DNA from: Pogonophryne albipinna | Taxonomy: Eukaryota; Chordata; Actinopteri; Perciformes; Artedidraconidae | Reading direction: 5' to 3' | NCBI GenBank assembly: GCA_028583405.1 | Contig: CM053256.1 | Span: 26,385,325-26,449,324, forward strand | Length of the DNA: 64,000 nt | In this document: positions 39,865 through 64,000 of the stretch, in pieces | How the letters are laid out: each line of letters opens with the position of its first letter | Numbering within the stretch: position 1 is the stretch's first letter | Program-made: the position numbers and the translations under genes | Notes under the pieces: model-generated | Told to the model about the DNA's origin: nothing | Databases searched by the model: none | The model's input: the letters and a program-made list of their open reading frames with translations, nothing else

Positions 39865-40290
39865 GTTACCGCGGGTTATGCGGGTATGTAGGCTATATAA
39901 AAACGAATGACAGGCGCAATGTGAGCCCGCGGGGATAACACCGGTGCTGCCGCCGACAGGCCCACTGACCCAGATGCAGCCCTGCCTGCCCTGCTCCCCC
40001 TGCGACCGACTCTCCGGGTCTGGAGCGGCGGTGGCGGAGACGGTAACCCCGGTGTTCGACTCGGACGACGAGGAAACAGAGGTCTAAGTTATTCCGAGAG
40101 ACACATTCTGACGAGATTCGGTGTTATCTGGCGCTGTCAGGGAGCGTTAAAGCCGTGCTAAGTTAATGTGGCAGAGCTTGTTATTGTTGCTCTAAGACAG
40201 CTGCAGCCCTGACATACGCAGTGACGTCAGCGGAAATTCCTCCACGTCTTTTTGCGCGCGCTGCGTCGCCGCTAGGGGCGCTGTGCATCT
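39865..40290 (-). promoter_or_regulatory. wdr26: WDR26 5' UTR and CpG-rich promoter region
   Basis: GC- and CpG-rich sequence (GCGGCGGTGGCGGAGACGG, TTGCGCGCGCTGCGTCGCCG) lies directly upstream of the WDR26 start codon, between AT-rich flanks. No TATA box is evident, as expected for a broadly expressed gene. The transcription start is not resolvable by eye. Confidence 0.6.
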
Positions 40291-42588
40291 CATTTGACTT
40301 ACCTTTACAAATGGTGACCAAACAATGAACACATGAGCACCATGGATGTATAATGATGAGCACAGACTACAGTTTAAAAGATCAAAAAGTAAAATCAGAG
40401 CTAACATAAATTGCTCAATTTTCGTTTAATACATAGTTAAGCTCAAACACACTATGTTATGAACATAGGGTCACCTACTGAATAATAAAAAAAAATTAAG
40501 AACCAAAGAAAGTGAAAACCATTATTAATATTCAGGCAGAAGGCGTATAGATTCCACCCTAAAGTATGGGCCTACACAACAATGTGAGGGACTCACAAAG
40601 CAAATATAAAATCTGCAACTTTCACAAAAAAGACAATATGTTCTAGTATTCTTCTCCATTTAAAATGTTGTGTAGCATTGTAGTGGTGCTAGTAATACAT
40701 AATGTCAATGTGACATTCTTTTTTTAATTCAGGACGTGAACCTATGTTCATAAAATTGTGTGTGTGAGCTGAACTGTGTGTATTAAACTAAAACAGAGCA
40801 TTACTTTTCATTTTTTTTTTATTGTAGTATGTGCTCATGTGTTTCATTGTTGGTGTACAGACTGCTGCCTGAATATGCTGAATGAATGGCAGGTTTTCCT
40901 ATAAACAAAATCACTGAGCAGAGACATTTTTGATAATAAATATCTTGGTTTCTTCTTTTTTAAGGTCACATTGTTCTGTTGTCTTACATAATACACTTAA
41001 ATAAAAAAACATCTTGTTGATTATTTCTCTATGCATTGCATTTGATATTGAGGTATATTTTGATACTCAGACCATGTTAATGACTAATTTGTCTAACAGG
41101 TCAATTGTAATGTTAACGGAATACATTTTTAGAGTAACTCTCCACAACCCTGAGTCGTATGAGTACAGCATGCTATAATGTCATCTATATATTTACAGGT
41201 GAATAATGGTCCTAGTTGTTAGACTAGGTTCTTCTTCTTTGCTTTTATTTCAAAGCACCAATGTATAACAAAATGAAGACAATTAAAGGATGGCTTAAAT
41301 CAGGGAAGTGCAGCATCTGTGACGATAAGAGTTTTTGCTTCTGCACTTTATTACAGTTGGAGTGTTTGAATGACTCACCTCTGCTGCTCTTGTCAGCCTC
41401 CACCTACGGAGATGTTGAGACATCCACTGTGCCGCAGTGTCCACCTACTGTGCAGTAATCATGACACTGAGACTCATCTTTATTGGATTTTTTTAATCAA
41501 CTCACCTTACGATGACAGTTGAAATGAAGGAGGGTACACAGAATGAGAAATACTTCAAAACCAGAATTGGGATCTACAGTATATCTAATTAAAAATCACA
41601 AAAAATGTGCAGAGGAATCAAAGTTTTGAATCAAATCCGGACAAAATGGAACGACAACAACAACTAGACCCACAAGATTAAATCATTTTGTCGACTTCAT
41701 CATCGGCTGGCCCTGCTGGCTCTCCAGATGGCGTTCACTGTTCTGTGTTGCTGCTTAGCTTTAAAAAAAAAAAAAAAGATTCTGTCGCAGTCAAAACCTG
41801 GAATCATGACACATTATTCCATTTTTGTTCCCAAGCCTGAGATTCTTTTAAAATATAAATCAGGAAACAGCCGTGGTCCATTTTTTGGCTTTTAACATTT
41901 AAAGTAATTCCTTTTATCATTGGCACTTTCACATCTGTGTAAAAAAACAACCACAAAAACAATGTCCCTGTCATTTCCAATAAATAAATCTGATTCATAA
42001 ACACCTTCTAAAGTCTATATACAACTAGGACATACTCAGTCCTCTTTCCTTCTCCTTAAATAGAACAAAACTTGTACATAACGTTATAAAAATATGAATT
42101 AAAGGGGAAGGAATGATTGAACCTTTCCTTAAGAGAGGAGCGTGTCAGGTTTTGTAGAAGAAGAAACTATTGCACTTTCATCCCATTCTACTGAATCATT
42201 AATGGGCTTTACAATCAGCGGAGGAAAGAGATGTATACATAATCATATCCCCAAAACCCTCACGCAGCACATCTGCTTCCTGCCAGGTGGGGGCGCTCCT
42301 TCTACTGCGTGTCCTGCCTTCATGTGGACATCCAAAATACAAGCGTTTTCCTCCATTAGGGGAGTCTTGTCAGAGCTTCTCTAATTGCAACAAATTTGGC
42401 AAAATGATGTAAAAATAAGCACCATGACATGCCTCATTCCCTGCGTGCGAGAAGACTGTCGAGGCAGACCTACAGGCTTCCCTCAGAATATGGTTTGCCT
42501 GCAATTACTCCAAACATTTGAAATAATAAAGTCCGATTTTGTTTGGTGTTCTTGTCTGTCCATATTTTCTCACCTGGCCAGGTCTCTT
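40291..42588. other. WDR26-ADCY3 intergenic, first part, no gene seen
   Basis: AT-rich with simple A/T runs. Short open frames have no recognisable domains. A short AGAGTAACTCTCCACAACCCT block near 41130 resembles a hAT MITE end. Confidence 0.5.
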
Positions 42589-42684
42589 AAGCTGCATTCA
42601 CATGATAGGCGGGAAAACTGCTCTGCGCTGACATTCTGTTTTTCTGTAAAGCGACCTTGGGTGAAAGGCGCTATATAAATCTAA

Positions 42685-42723
<39 letters not shown>

Positions 42724-43247
42724 GTGTTGCTGTTATGTTTCAATAGAGAGAGCGGTGTGAATAGGTGACTCACTACACTCAGAGTCACGCACATTGATGT
42801 ATAAAGAGAACTGGTCGGAGGCGGGGCACTGTTCATTCTTATGAAATGTCCTCAGTGGAGCATGAATCCCTAAATGGAGCGACTGTAGATTCAAAAAGGT
42901 ATTGGATCAATTAGGGGATTTTGCCCAGCGAGAATAAGCACTTGAGTTTTTCAAGTCAATGGAAAAAAGAAAGGGACTGTAGTACAAATGTTTGGCCACT
43001 ACTACATTTGCTGGTGCACTTCCTGGGGGCGAGGAGCACTGCGCTCAAATTATTTAAACCTTTAACTCGTTTACTGCTGATCTTTCAACGTGCAACCAAT
43101 AAGATGACAGCTGCATGAAGTGGCGCAAACTAGCAGGAGAGGTTACCATAGAAACAAAACTTAACTAGCTTTTGTCGCCGGCAAGACTCTGTGCCCAAAC
43201 TCAAGGTGGGCGAAGAGCAAATCGCGTATCATGTGAATGCAGCTTCA
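42589..43247. mobile_element. TIR element with AAGCTGCATTCACATGATA ends
   Basis: AAGCTGCATTCACATGATA at 42590 is matched in inverse orientation by TATCATGTGAATGCAGCTT at about 43227-43246. The interior holds a (ATT)n tail (42686-42724) and a family C repeat (about 42795-43090), so it has taken insertions. No transposase. Confidence 0.7.
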
Positions 43248-44329
43248 GTGAGAACTTCTTGCAGATTTTCACATGAACCAAAACGATTTTGGGCCCATCT
43301 GCCAACTGCACGTGAAAACACATTGGTGTATGAAAAACCCTGTGGTGTCTGCTGTACATGTCCAACAAGCAGAGACTAACAAACACACAGATGATAGCCA
43401 ACTTCAGGACAAAACTCAAGAGAAAAGTTAGACCCTGAGTCCACTTGGTATTAACATGAGATCTGTATCTGGATCAGTGAAACTGCTTTGTAATGCAGGG
43501 GTTAATGCACACAGATTCCAATTCTGCTAACTCGGGTGGCAATAAATGAACTCGTCCATGAAGCAAGGTGGAGACCGTTACTCAGTAGCACTGGGGACAG
43601 CAGCGTCAAAGCGCGAGGTGTGAATTCAAAGGCCTATCGACACTTTCCACACATGTTAATACCAGATAGAAATGGGCTTGATTCAAATCGTGTGCAAACG
43701 ATGTGGAAGGCTGCAACAAGTTCATGTATTGAACCGTTTGTCGCTGTCGTCTTTTGACACATTGAAATACATGTTTAATACGTTCTAGATTGATTGAAGT
43801 CTCTTGTTTTTCCACATGCAATGAAAGGAAACTCCAGTTTATTACAGCCTCTGTCCTTTTCTGACACACTCAAGCAAGCTAATTGCTGAGATCAAATGTC
43901 ACAAAGAGGTCTAATGGATCCAGAAACAGGAGTAGAAGTTGTCCCACAGGGGGTCCGTGACCCCTAGGGGTACTGAGAGTGTCTGCAGGGGGAAGCCAAA
44001 TCATTTACTAGAATGTTTTTATAACTTTTTTTGGTAAAAATAAATAAAATGAAAATACCCATTACAGTAAAACCGGTTAGGCCGATTTATAAAAACAAAA
44101 TAAGCGTTATATTTAGACAACATTGATGATAGTCCGAACCATCATTGATGATTAAACTGAAAGTGAGCACACCTAAAATGCTGACAATAATCCAAAGAAA
44201 ACGTTGGTACCATGGGTGTATTAAGAGAACTAACGATAACGATTGAACATCTAATCTGCCGGGTTTCGGCTCAGTTAAATAAATGGAGAGGGAAAGTAAC
44301 TCCTGTGTAGTAAATTAAGCTATAAAAGA

Positions 44330-44510
44330 ATTATACAATTATTTACAGACGTCTCTTTCCCAATGTAAGTCAATGGGAAAAAGTCTTCTTTTGGCCCAAT
44401 GACGTCACAAACTGACAAGGACGTTGTAGTACCATTGTTTGGCCACTAGAAACATTTGCTTTAATGGCCGCCGCTCTTCCTGGGGGCTTGGTAGGTACAG
44501 TATGTCAACG
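44330..44510. mobile_element. Family C repeat fragment
   Basis: It shares ATGTAAGTCAATGGGAAAAA, GTTTGGCCACTAGAAACATT and CTTCCTGGGGGCTTGG-type blocks with 31130-31260 and 42950-43035. Confidence 0.6.
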
Positions 44511-45174
44511 TTTAGGCAGGCAGTGGGTTTATGAACTGTGATGTGAAAATATGGGTAATAATGTTACAGTGCATACTTTATCTTTGAATAAGGCTCCCTG
44601 TTGCTTTGTTTCCAAACCATTCACAGACCTGTTTTGGTTGATTTCATCATGTTCCAGATCTTAGAGTTGCTGAAGTAAACTTGAATTATCCCCACACAGC
44701 AACGTGAAAAGACTCAAAGACTTTCCCCTACCTGTAGAATGCTATGGACTCCTTTAACTTCATGAAAACATCACAGCTGTGATAGGCACTTCCATCAATC
44801 CACAATCAGAGTGAAAAATATTTCTGCCATGTGTGCTACCCTCTGACCTGACACCTGTGTCTCTCCGTACAGAGGCGTGAACACGGAGGAGCGACCTGTC
44901 CCCAGATCACACACGAGGAGAGAGAATACTTTGATTTTGCAGGAAAACACTATGCGCACACATTGGCAGCAGCTCTATTGTCACTTCTGGCCTCTCATTG
45001 GTCCACTTCCAAATCCTCTTCTTCATCAGAGACAGTCTGATGAAGCTGAGCTCAGATCAGCTTTCAGATCAGCTTTCCGTTCATGGAAGGATTTTGTACA
45101 CGTGGAGCGGTCCAGAATTTAGGCCGGGCGTCCAAAAGCTACGTTGTGTTAATGTGGTCAGGTGCGAAAGGCCT

Positions 45175-45175
<1 letters not shown>

Positions 45176-45217
<42 letters not shown>
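45176..45217. repeat. (GT)n microsatellite
   Basis: About 40 bp of GT in the ADCY3 3' flank. Confidence 0.95.
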
Positions 45218-45218
<1 letters not shown>

Positions 45219-46073
45219 ATCAATGTTTTCATCTGGAAAGAAATAAAACCTATGATTGTATTTAAATTAAATAACACCAGCTTGCATTAGTTATCCTCTT
45301 GCTGTTCGGCAATGGATGACATTGGATTGAAATGATAGGTATACATGGTGATATCTGAATGGTTAGGGTGCTAACGTCCATGGTTGGATAAAAAGCTGCT
45401 GGAGTGGATTTGTCTTTTTTAAATGAGCTGCAGGAGAGTGTGTCTGAAGGTGTGAATATTTGTAGCAGGAGAATGTTGAAGAAACCTTCATATCACTTTT
45501 TGTTGCTGGAGAATGTGAAAACACACATCCAGCTTACTCCAGTTACTAACACATTGTCATTAACCTCCATCTTAATTCCATTAGGTTGGGGGGAACACAG
45601 CTTCTCGTTGTTTACACTGAAAGTATGTGCATTTCTCTGTTTTTCTGAAAAACTACCATAAATATGAAAATGTGGCCATCTTGTGTCACTTAAGTTTGAC
45701 TTGATGTACTGTAGTCTAATTATTTGTATTTGTAATATTTAATCTATAGTGTCTGATTTGGATGTCTGTTGTTTCTCTACATTTTGAATAATTCAATTTT
45801 ATATAAATTGATTCATGTTTTGAGTTCCGTGGTCAAACTTGAATTCAAATACAATATCTACAGGCATTTATATCTTTCCACAGACAGGGAACAAGTGTGT
45901 GTGTGTTCAGTAATGGTGTTGTCAGAGGTGTGTATGAAGTGTGTAGTGGTTCTGTAATTTGTAAACATTTGGTTGAATACCAGGTACCGGAGCGTTTTTT
46001 GGCAAATTACTTCTCGTTCCAGAAACTCTCTCACTCTGCGATCATTACACACTGGATGTAACTGCTGGGAAGG

Positions 46074-60530
<14,457 letters not shown>

Positions 60531-61718
60531 CTGGAAAAAATAATGTAACAGTTAGGGTCCATCATTTAATGAACACATGCACATTGAGGGTATAATAGGA
60601 CACTACAGCAATTTGGAGAAGTCTGGCTACAATGCTTCCATGTTATGTTATGTCTTCTCATAATAATGAGGTAAACAGAAGGACAGAATTACATTTACAC
60701 TGACTGCCGTTTTCCATGCTTGTAATTTGGGCAAATACACGTGCAGGAGGAAATCTAAATTCTACTTCAATTGGCAAGAACAAATAAAAAAGCCTTTATG
60801 AATGTATGTGTAGACCATAGGTGTAGACCCAATGGATTCACTTTATGTTAAGCAGCCACCAACAGACTATATAGTTGGTCCCTTCTTCTCTTGAATCCTT
60901 GCTGGTATGTGTGTGTTGCTGCTGTTTTGTCTGAAAAACAACTCGTTTTGAACGTTTTTATTTGGCCGTTGCCATAATTACACGTTTGAGATGAAGCTGT
61001 AGCAAACTATAACTTTTTCTTTTGTAAATCTGAACCATCTTGATATTACTTCCTTTACCACACGCCCTGATGAAAGCTTCACCTTCATTTAAGTACACAT
61101 CTATACATCTATTGGCAGATTGCCTGGTCCTGAAGCTCCTGCTTGCTGAGGTGTTCCTGTAGCGGACTGTCCTCACAGTATATGAAACCAGAAAGTGATT
61201 ACAGGTGTCATGCTTCAGACAACACAGCAGCATCAGGACAGTGTTGTTATCTACAGGAAGTCACGTTAGGGTGACCACATTAGCATCTGACACAACTTCA
61301 GTATATAAGAAACCTTTTACTCTGATGGAGGACATCGTATGGAGTTTGTGTCTTTTTTTGCTTTAGTAGTAAATACCCTTACCCTTAGAGAACTATCATG
61401 TGGCTCTATGCAATTACAATGTTTATACAGATGATTTGAAGAAATCATGCATGTAGGTTGTGAAGTCTCACTGCGTAAATATGGAACAACCTGTTTAACA
61501 AGTTACTCTGTGAAGATTAGACACAAAGCAGTACTCACGGTAGCTGCAGATTATTTTATTTATTATTTGAATTTGTTTTACTGCATAAGCAAGCTATTTT
61601 ATGAAATGGGTAATTCAGCTTTCAGTTATGTTGACATAGTTCAGTAACGTCTATTTCAAGTTACATTATGGTAAGTATAGTCAGGACCACACAGTTATAA
61701 GATAAGATATCATATAAC
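60531..61718 (-). other. adcy3: ADCY3 intron, no recognised element
   Basis: No further ADCY3 exon and no domain-bearing frame were recognised. The intron continues past 64000. Confidence 0.5.
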
Positions 61719-61722
61719 TTAA

Positions 61723-62100
61723 AGGTGGGGTAGGTAAGTTTGAGAAACCGGCTCGAGATACACTTTTTGTTATATTCCATGGAATGCTCTTAACATCCCG
61801 ATAGCAATGAATATCTTAAGTGCTTTAACAAAAAATCCATAAACAAATTTCATCTGTGGAAGCCGTAGTACTGTAAAAAGCACGACCAATCATCTGAGCC
61901 GGCCCGGCTAAAGTAACTGGATGGCCTACCTGCCTGTCAGCCTTCCATCTGTGCACAAACTGTGCCCTCATTGGTCATGTGTGCGTTCGTGTGTGTTGGA
62001 GGAGGGGCTCTGTAAGGAAGTGGCAGATTTTTTCCGGCTGTGTATTTTCAAATTCTAGCGCACTCGAGCTGGTTTCTCCAAAATTACCTACCCCAGCTCT
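61723..62100. mobile_element. TTAA-flanked MITE (GGTGGGGTAGGTAA family), copy 2
   Basis: The left end AAGGTGGGGTAGGTAAGTTT follows TTAA at 61719-61722, and the right end is AATTACCTACCCCAGCT. The interior is the reverse complement of 23300-23642: TCCATGGAATGCTC, CATCTGTGGAAGCCGTAGTA, CTGCCTGTCAGCCTTCCATC. Confidence 0.8.
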
Positions 62101-62519
62101 TTACTTTATTTAAAGGGGTGTGCATGACATGACCCACAGTTGGTTTTGACATTGGCTATCATAAGTATTTTCTTGCCCTTAACTACAGTGGTACCATTTG
62201 GACTTTTCATTAAAATGTCATTAAATGTCATAAACCCAGTTTGACAAACACATATACAGTACCAAGATATTTATGGAGTGATAAGACAGATACTTTTACT
62301 TGTTGCTAAAGAGCGTATTACTGCTAACTGTATGTGCTGTTAGGTAGTTGGCTAAGTTAGCGATGCAACTAGCGACCCTATCAGATGACTCAACCACAGG
62401 GGTTTCAAGAGCCAAATTCAGCAAGAAAAAACCCTCATTACTGAGTCATCAAATTGCCTGTCAGTCAGCTAATAGCAATGCCAGTTGCATGTCGATGGAC
62501 GTTACGCGTATTCAGCGCT

Positions 62520-62790
62520 ATTAATAATAATAATAATGGATTACATTTTTTAATTAGAGCGCTTTTACAGGTGCTCAAAGCGCTTTACAATGACATATTA
62601 CACATATTAGATAGGTAAATGTCAATACTGTGGACATTACCCACAGGAGCAATTGCGGGTAGAGTGTCTTGCCCAAGGACACAACGGCCTGACGCAGTGG
62701 CGGCCGAGGAGGGTTTCGAACTGGAGTTCACCAACGCCCCTTGATCTGATGATCAACGCTCTAACCACTGCGCCAAAACCACCGCCTAAT
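62520..62790 (-). mobile_element. tRNA-derived SINE (reverse)
   Basis: On the minus strand it begins with a clear tRNA-like head: GCGCAGTGGTTAGAGCGTTG (A box) and CCAGTTCGAAACCCTCC (B box). The core GTCCTTGGGCAAGACAC follows, then an L2-like AGCGCTTT end and an (ATT)n tail at 62522-62537. Promoter boxes look well preserved, but the body marks it as a SINE and not a tRNA gene. Confidence 0.85.
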
Positions 62791-62892
62791 ATTGGCTATT
62801 GGCTCTCAACTTCAACAACGGTCCCACCCATTATACATCCATGGTCCTACCATAGCTTCCTTTGTTACAGGAATCAAGTATGTAGAACATTG

Positions 62893-63372
62893 AGTGGTGG
62901 CGGCGCAGGAATGAGTCCTATAACCCCGTAAGTTCACTCGTTTCGAAAGTCTTTGTGGTTAGAAACCTGAAATAAGGTATATAAGATATTTTAACGTTTT
63001 GTTCTAAAACATAAATACGCATGAAATACTCCACTGGTGAATCTTCTGTGTCTTAAAATTGGTGACTGCTAACAAGTGACTACATAAACTACTAAACATT
63101 ATCAGGTCAACACGTGTCTACCTTTAGGTTAGCTGTGGTGATGAGCAACCATGCGACCGTGATGTATTTTGTTTGTCATTTACGCTTTAAAAATCACAAA
63201 GTGGTGTTAATATGAGGAGATTATCCTGCTGAACAAAACGTGGTAATTATTAGTGTTTCTTTGCACCATACTGGAATCCACTGGAGAAATCCCATTGCTT
63301 TCTGTCCAGGCAGCCCTTGCGATGCTAACTTCAAAAACTAAAAAAATACGTCACCTCAGCACCACTCTTTAG
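62893..63372. mobile_element. Family B copy without DIRS insert
   Basis: It runs from GAATGAGTCCTATAACCCCG, parallel to the 4600/8353 junction of the other copy. It passes CACTGGTGAATCTTCTGTGT and GCTGAACAAAACGTGG to ACGTCACCTCAGCACCACTC. The block order equals 8353-9458. Confidence 0.7.
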
Positions 63373-64000
63373 CACTTTGCTAGCTGTATCATGGGGAAGT
63401 TCCCATCAAATTAAGCTCCTTTATTTCCCCCCGTGGTCCATGAATAATAGTATGTGAGTTTGTGAGGTTTTTGGTTGATAAGCAGTTTTTGTGGTGGTTT
63501 TCACAGTAGAAGTAGTTCCATTTGCAGAAGCTATCAAGATGGTGAAAATGGAAGCTCTCCAAAAGTGAAGCCAAACATCTCGATGGGCCACTGCTGCAGT
63601 TTAGATCACCCCGCCCACTCCAAATGCAATGATTGATAAATAGGATTCATTAGTGAACCTAATTTGTACAATTGTTTTAATTTGTATCGAATTTGAGTCC
63701 AGACTTCTCTCATAGAAGAAAATGTGGCAGACATTGAGCCAAAGCAATGGCAAAACACTGGAATATAAACAGCTCTGTGAATATTTGGGCTTTTAACATT
63801 TTAAACAGCCCATGAATTGTGCAATTCACAGCATTCTGCATCAAAATGTGCATCTTCTTATCCATGTCGGTAATTCAATGCTTATATTATGCACACATGG
63901 TTTGTGCAGCGAGAAAAAAGGTGGACTTCTTCCACTCTGCACTCCTTGCATATTCATTAACTTTAACTACTGAGCTGATTAAAAGCATACACCGATGATC
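63373..64000. other. ADCY3 intron, right edge, nothing recognised
   Basis: No repeat family, exon or RNA gene was recognised. Confidence 0.45.

Noticed and set aside
62655..62780. Possible tRNA gene on the minus strand
   Set aside because: A and B boxes are present, but the sequence continues into a SINE core and an L2-type tail, so it is a tRNA-derived SINE.

Overview
This window is vertebrate nuclear DNA, almost certainly from a ray-finned (teleost) fish. It carries multi-exon genes with GT-AG introns. Its repeats are typical of fish genomes: L2-clade LINEs with the GTAAGTCGCTTTGGATAAAAG tail, DIRS1-type elements, tRNA-SINEs, many short TIR elements and very long CA/GT arrays. The species cannot be fixed from the sequence alone.

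Three protein genes are supported exon by exon. (1) The 3' part of CNIH4 (cornichon family cargo receptor, + strand, 471-1686, 5' exons off the left edge). (2) A complete WDR26 (LisH/CTLH/WD40 subunit of the CTLH/GID ubiquitin ligase, - strand, 14 coding exons, 11712-39864, 601 codons in phase). (3) ADCY3-type adenylyl cyclase (- strand, 19 exons from 46210 to 60530, about 899 residues, first exons off the right edge). CNIH4 and WDR26 face each other tail to tail, an arrangement also known in mammals. ADCY3 lies about 6 kb upstream of WDR26, which is not the human arrangement. The genes share no pathway in an obvious way.

The rest is mostly mobile DNA, much of it nested. 4.3-9.7 kb holds a three-layer nest: a short TIR element, cut by a second TIR element, cut by a degenerate DIRS1-like retrotransposon that still shows its inverted terminal repeats and internal complementary region. 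WDR26 intron 12 holds a nearly intact L2-clade LINE (12.7-17.5 kb). WDR26 intron 5 holds an older LINE cut by a Ty3/gypsy LTR element (22953-29061, 5-bp target duplication). That gypsy element is itself cut by a hAT-like element and a SINE. The older LINE is also cut by a second hAT-like element and inverted. WDR26 intron 4 contains an 18-bp minisatellite of about 950 bp directly beside exon 5.

The strongest lead for something undescribed is the L2 LINE. Its esterase-type ORF1 and its endonuclease/RT ORF2 form one open frame broken by a single UGA. ORF2 has no in-frame AUG until after the whole endonuclease domain. This suggests UGA readthrough or non-AUG initiation, or else a fused ORF carrying one nonsense mutation. 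No prokaryotic-type system, CRISPR array, rRNA or functional tRNA gene was seen.
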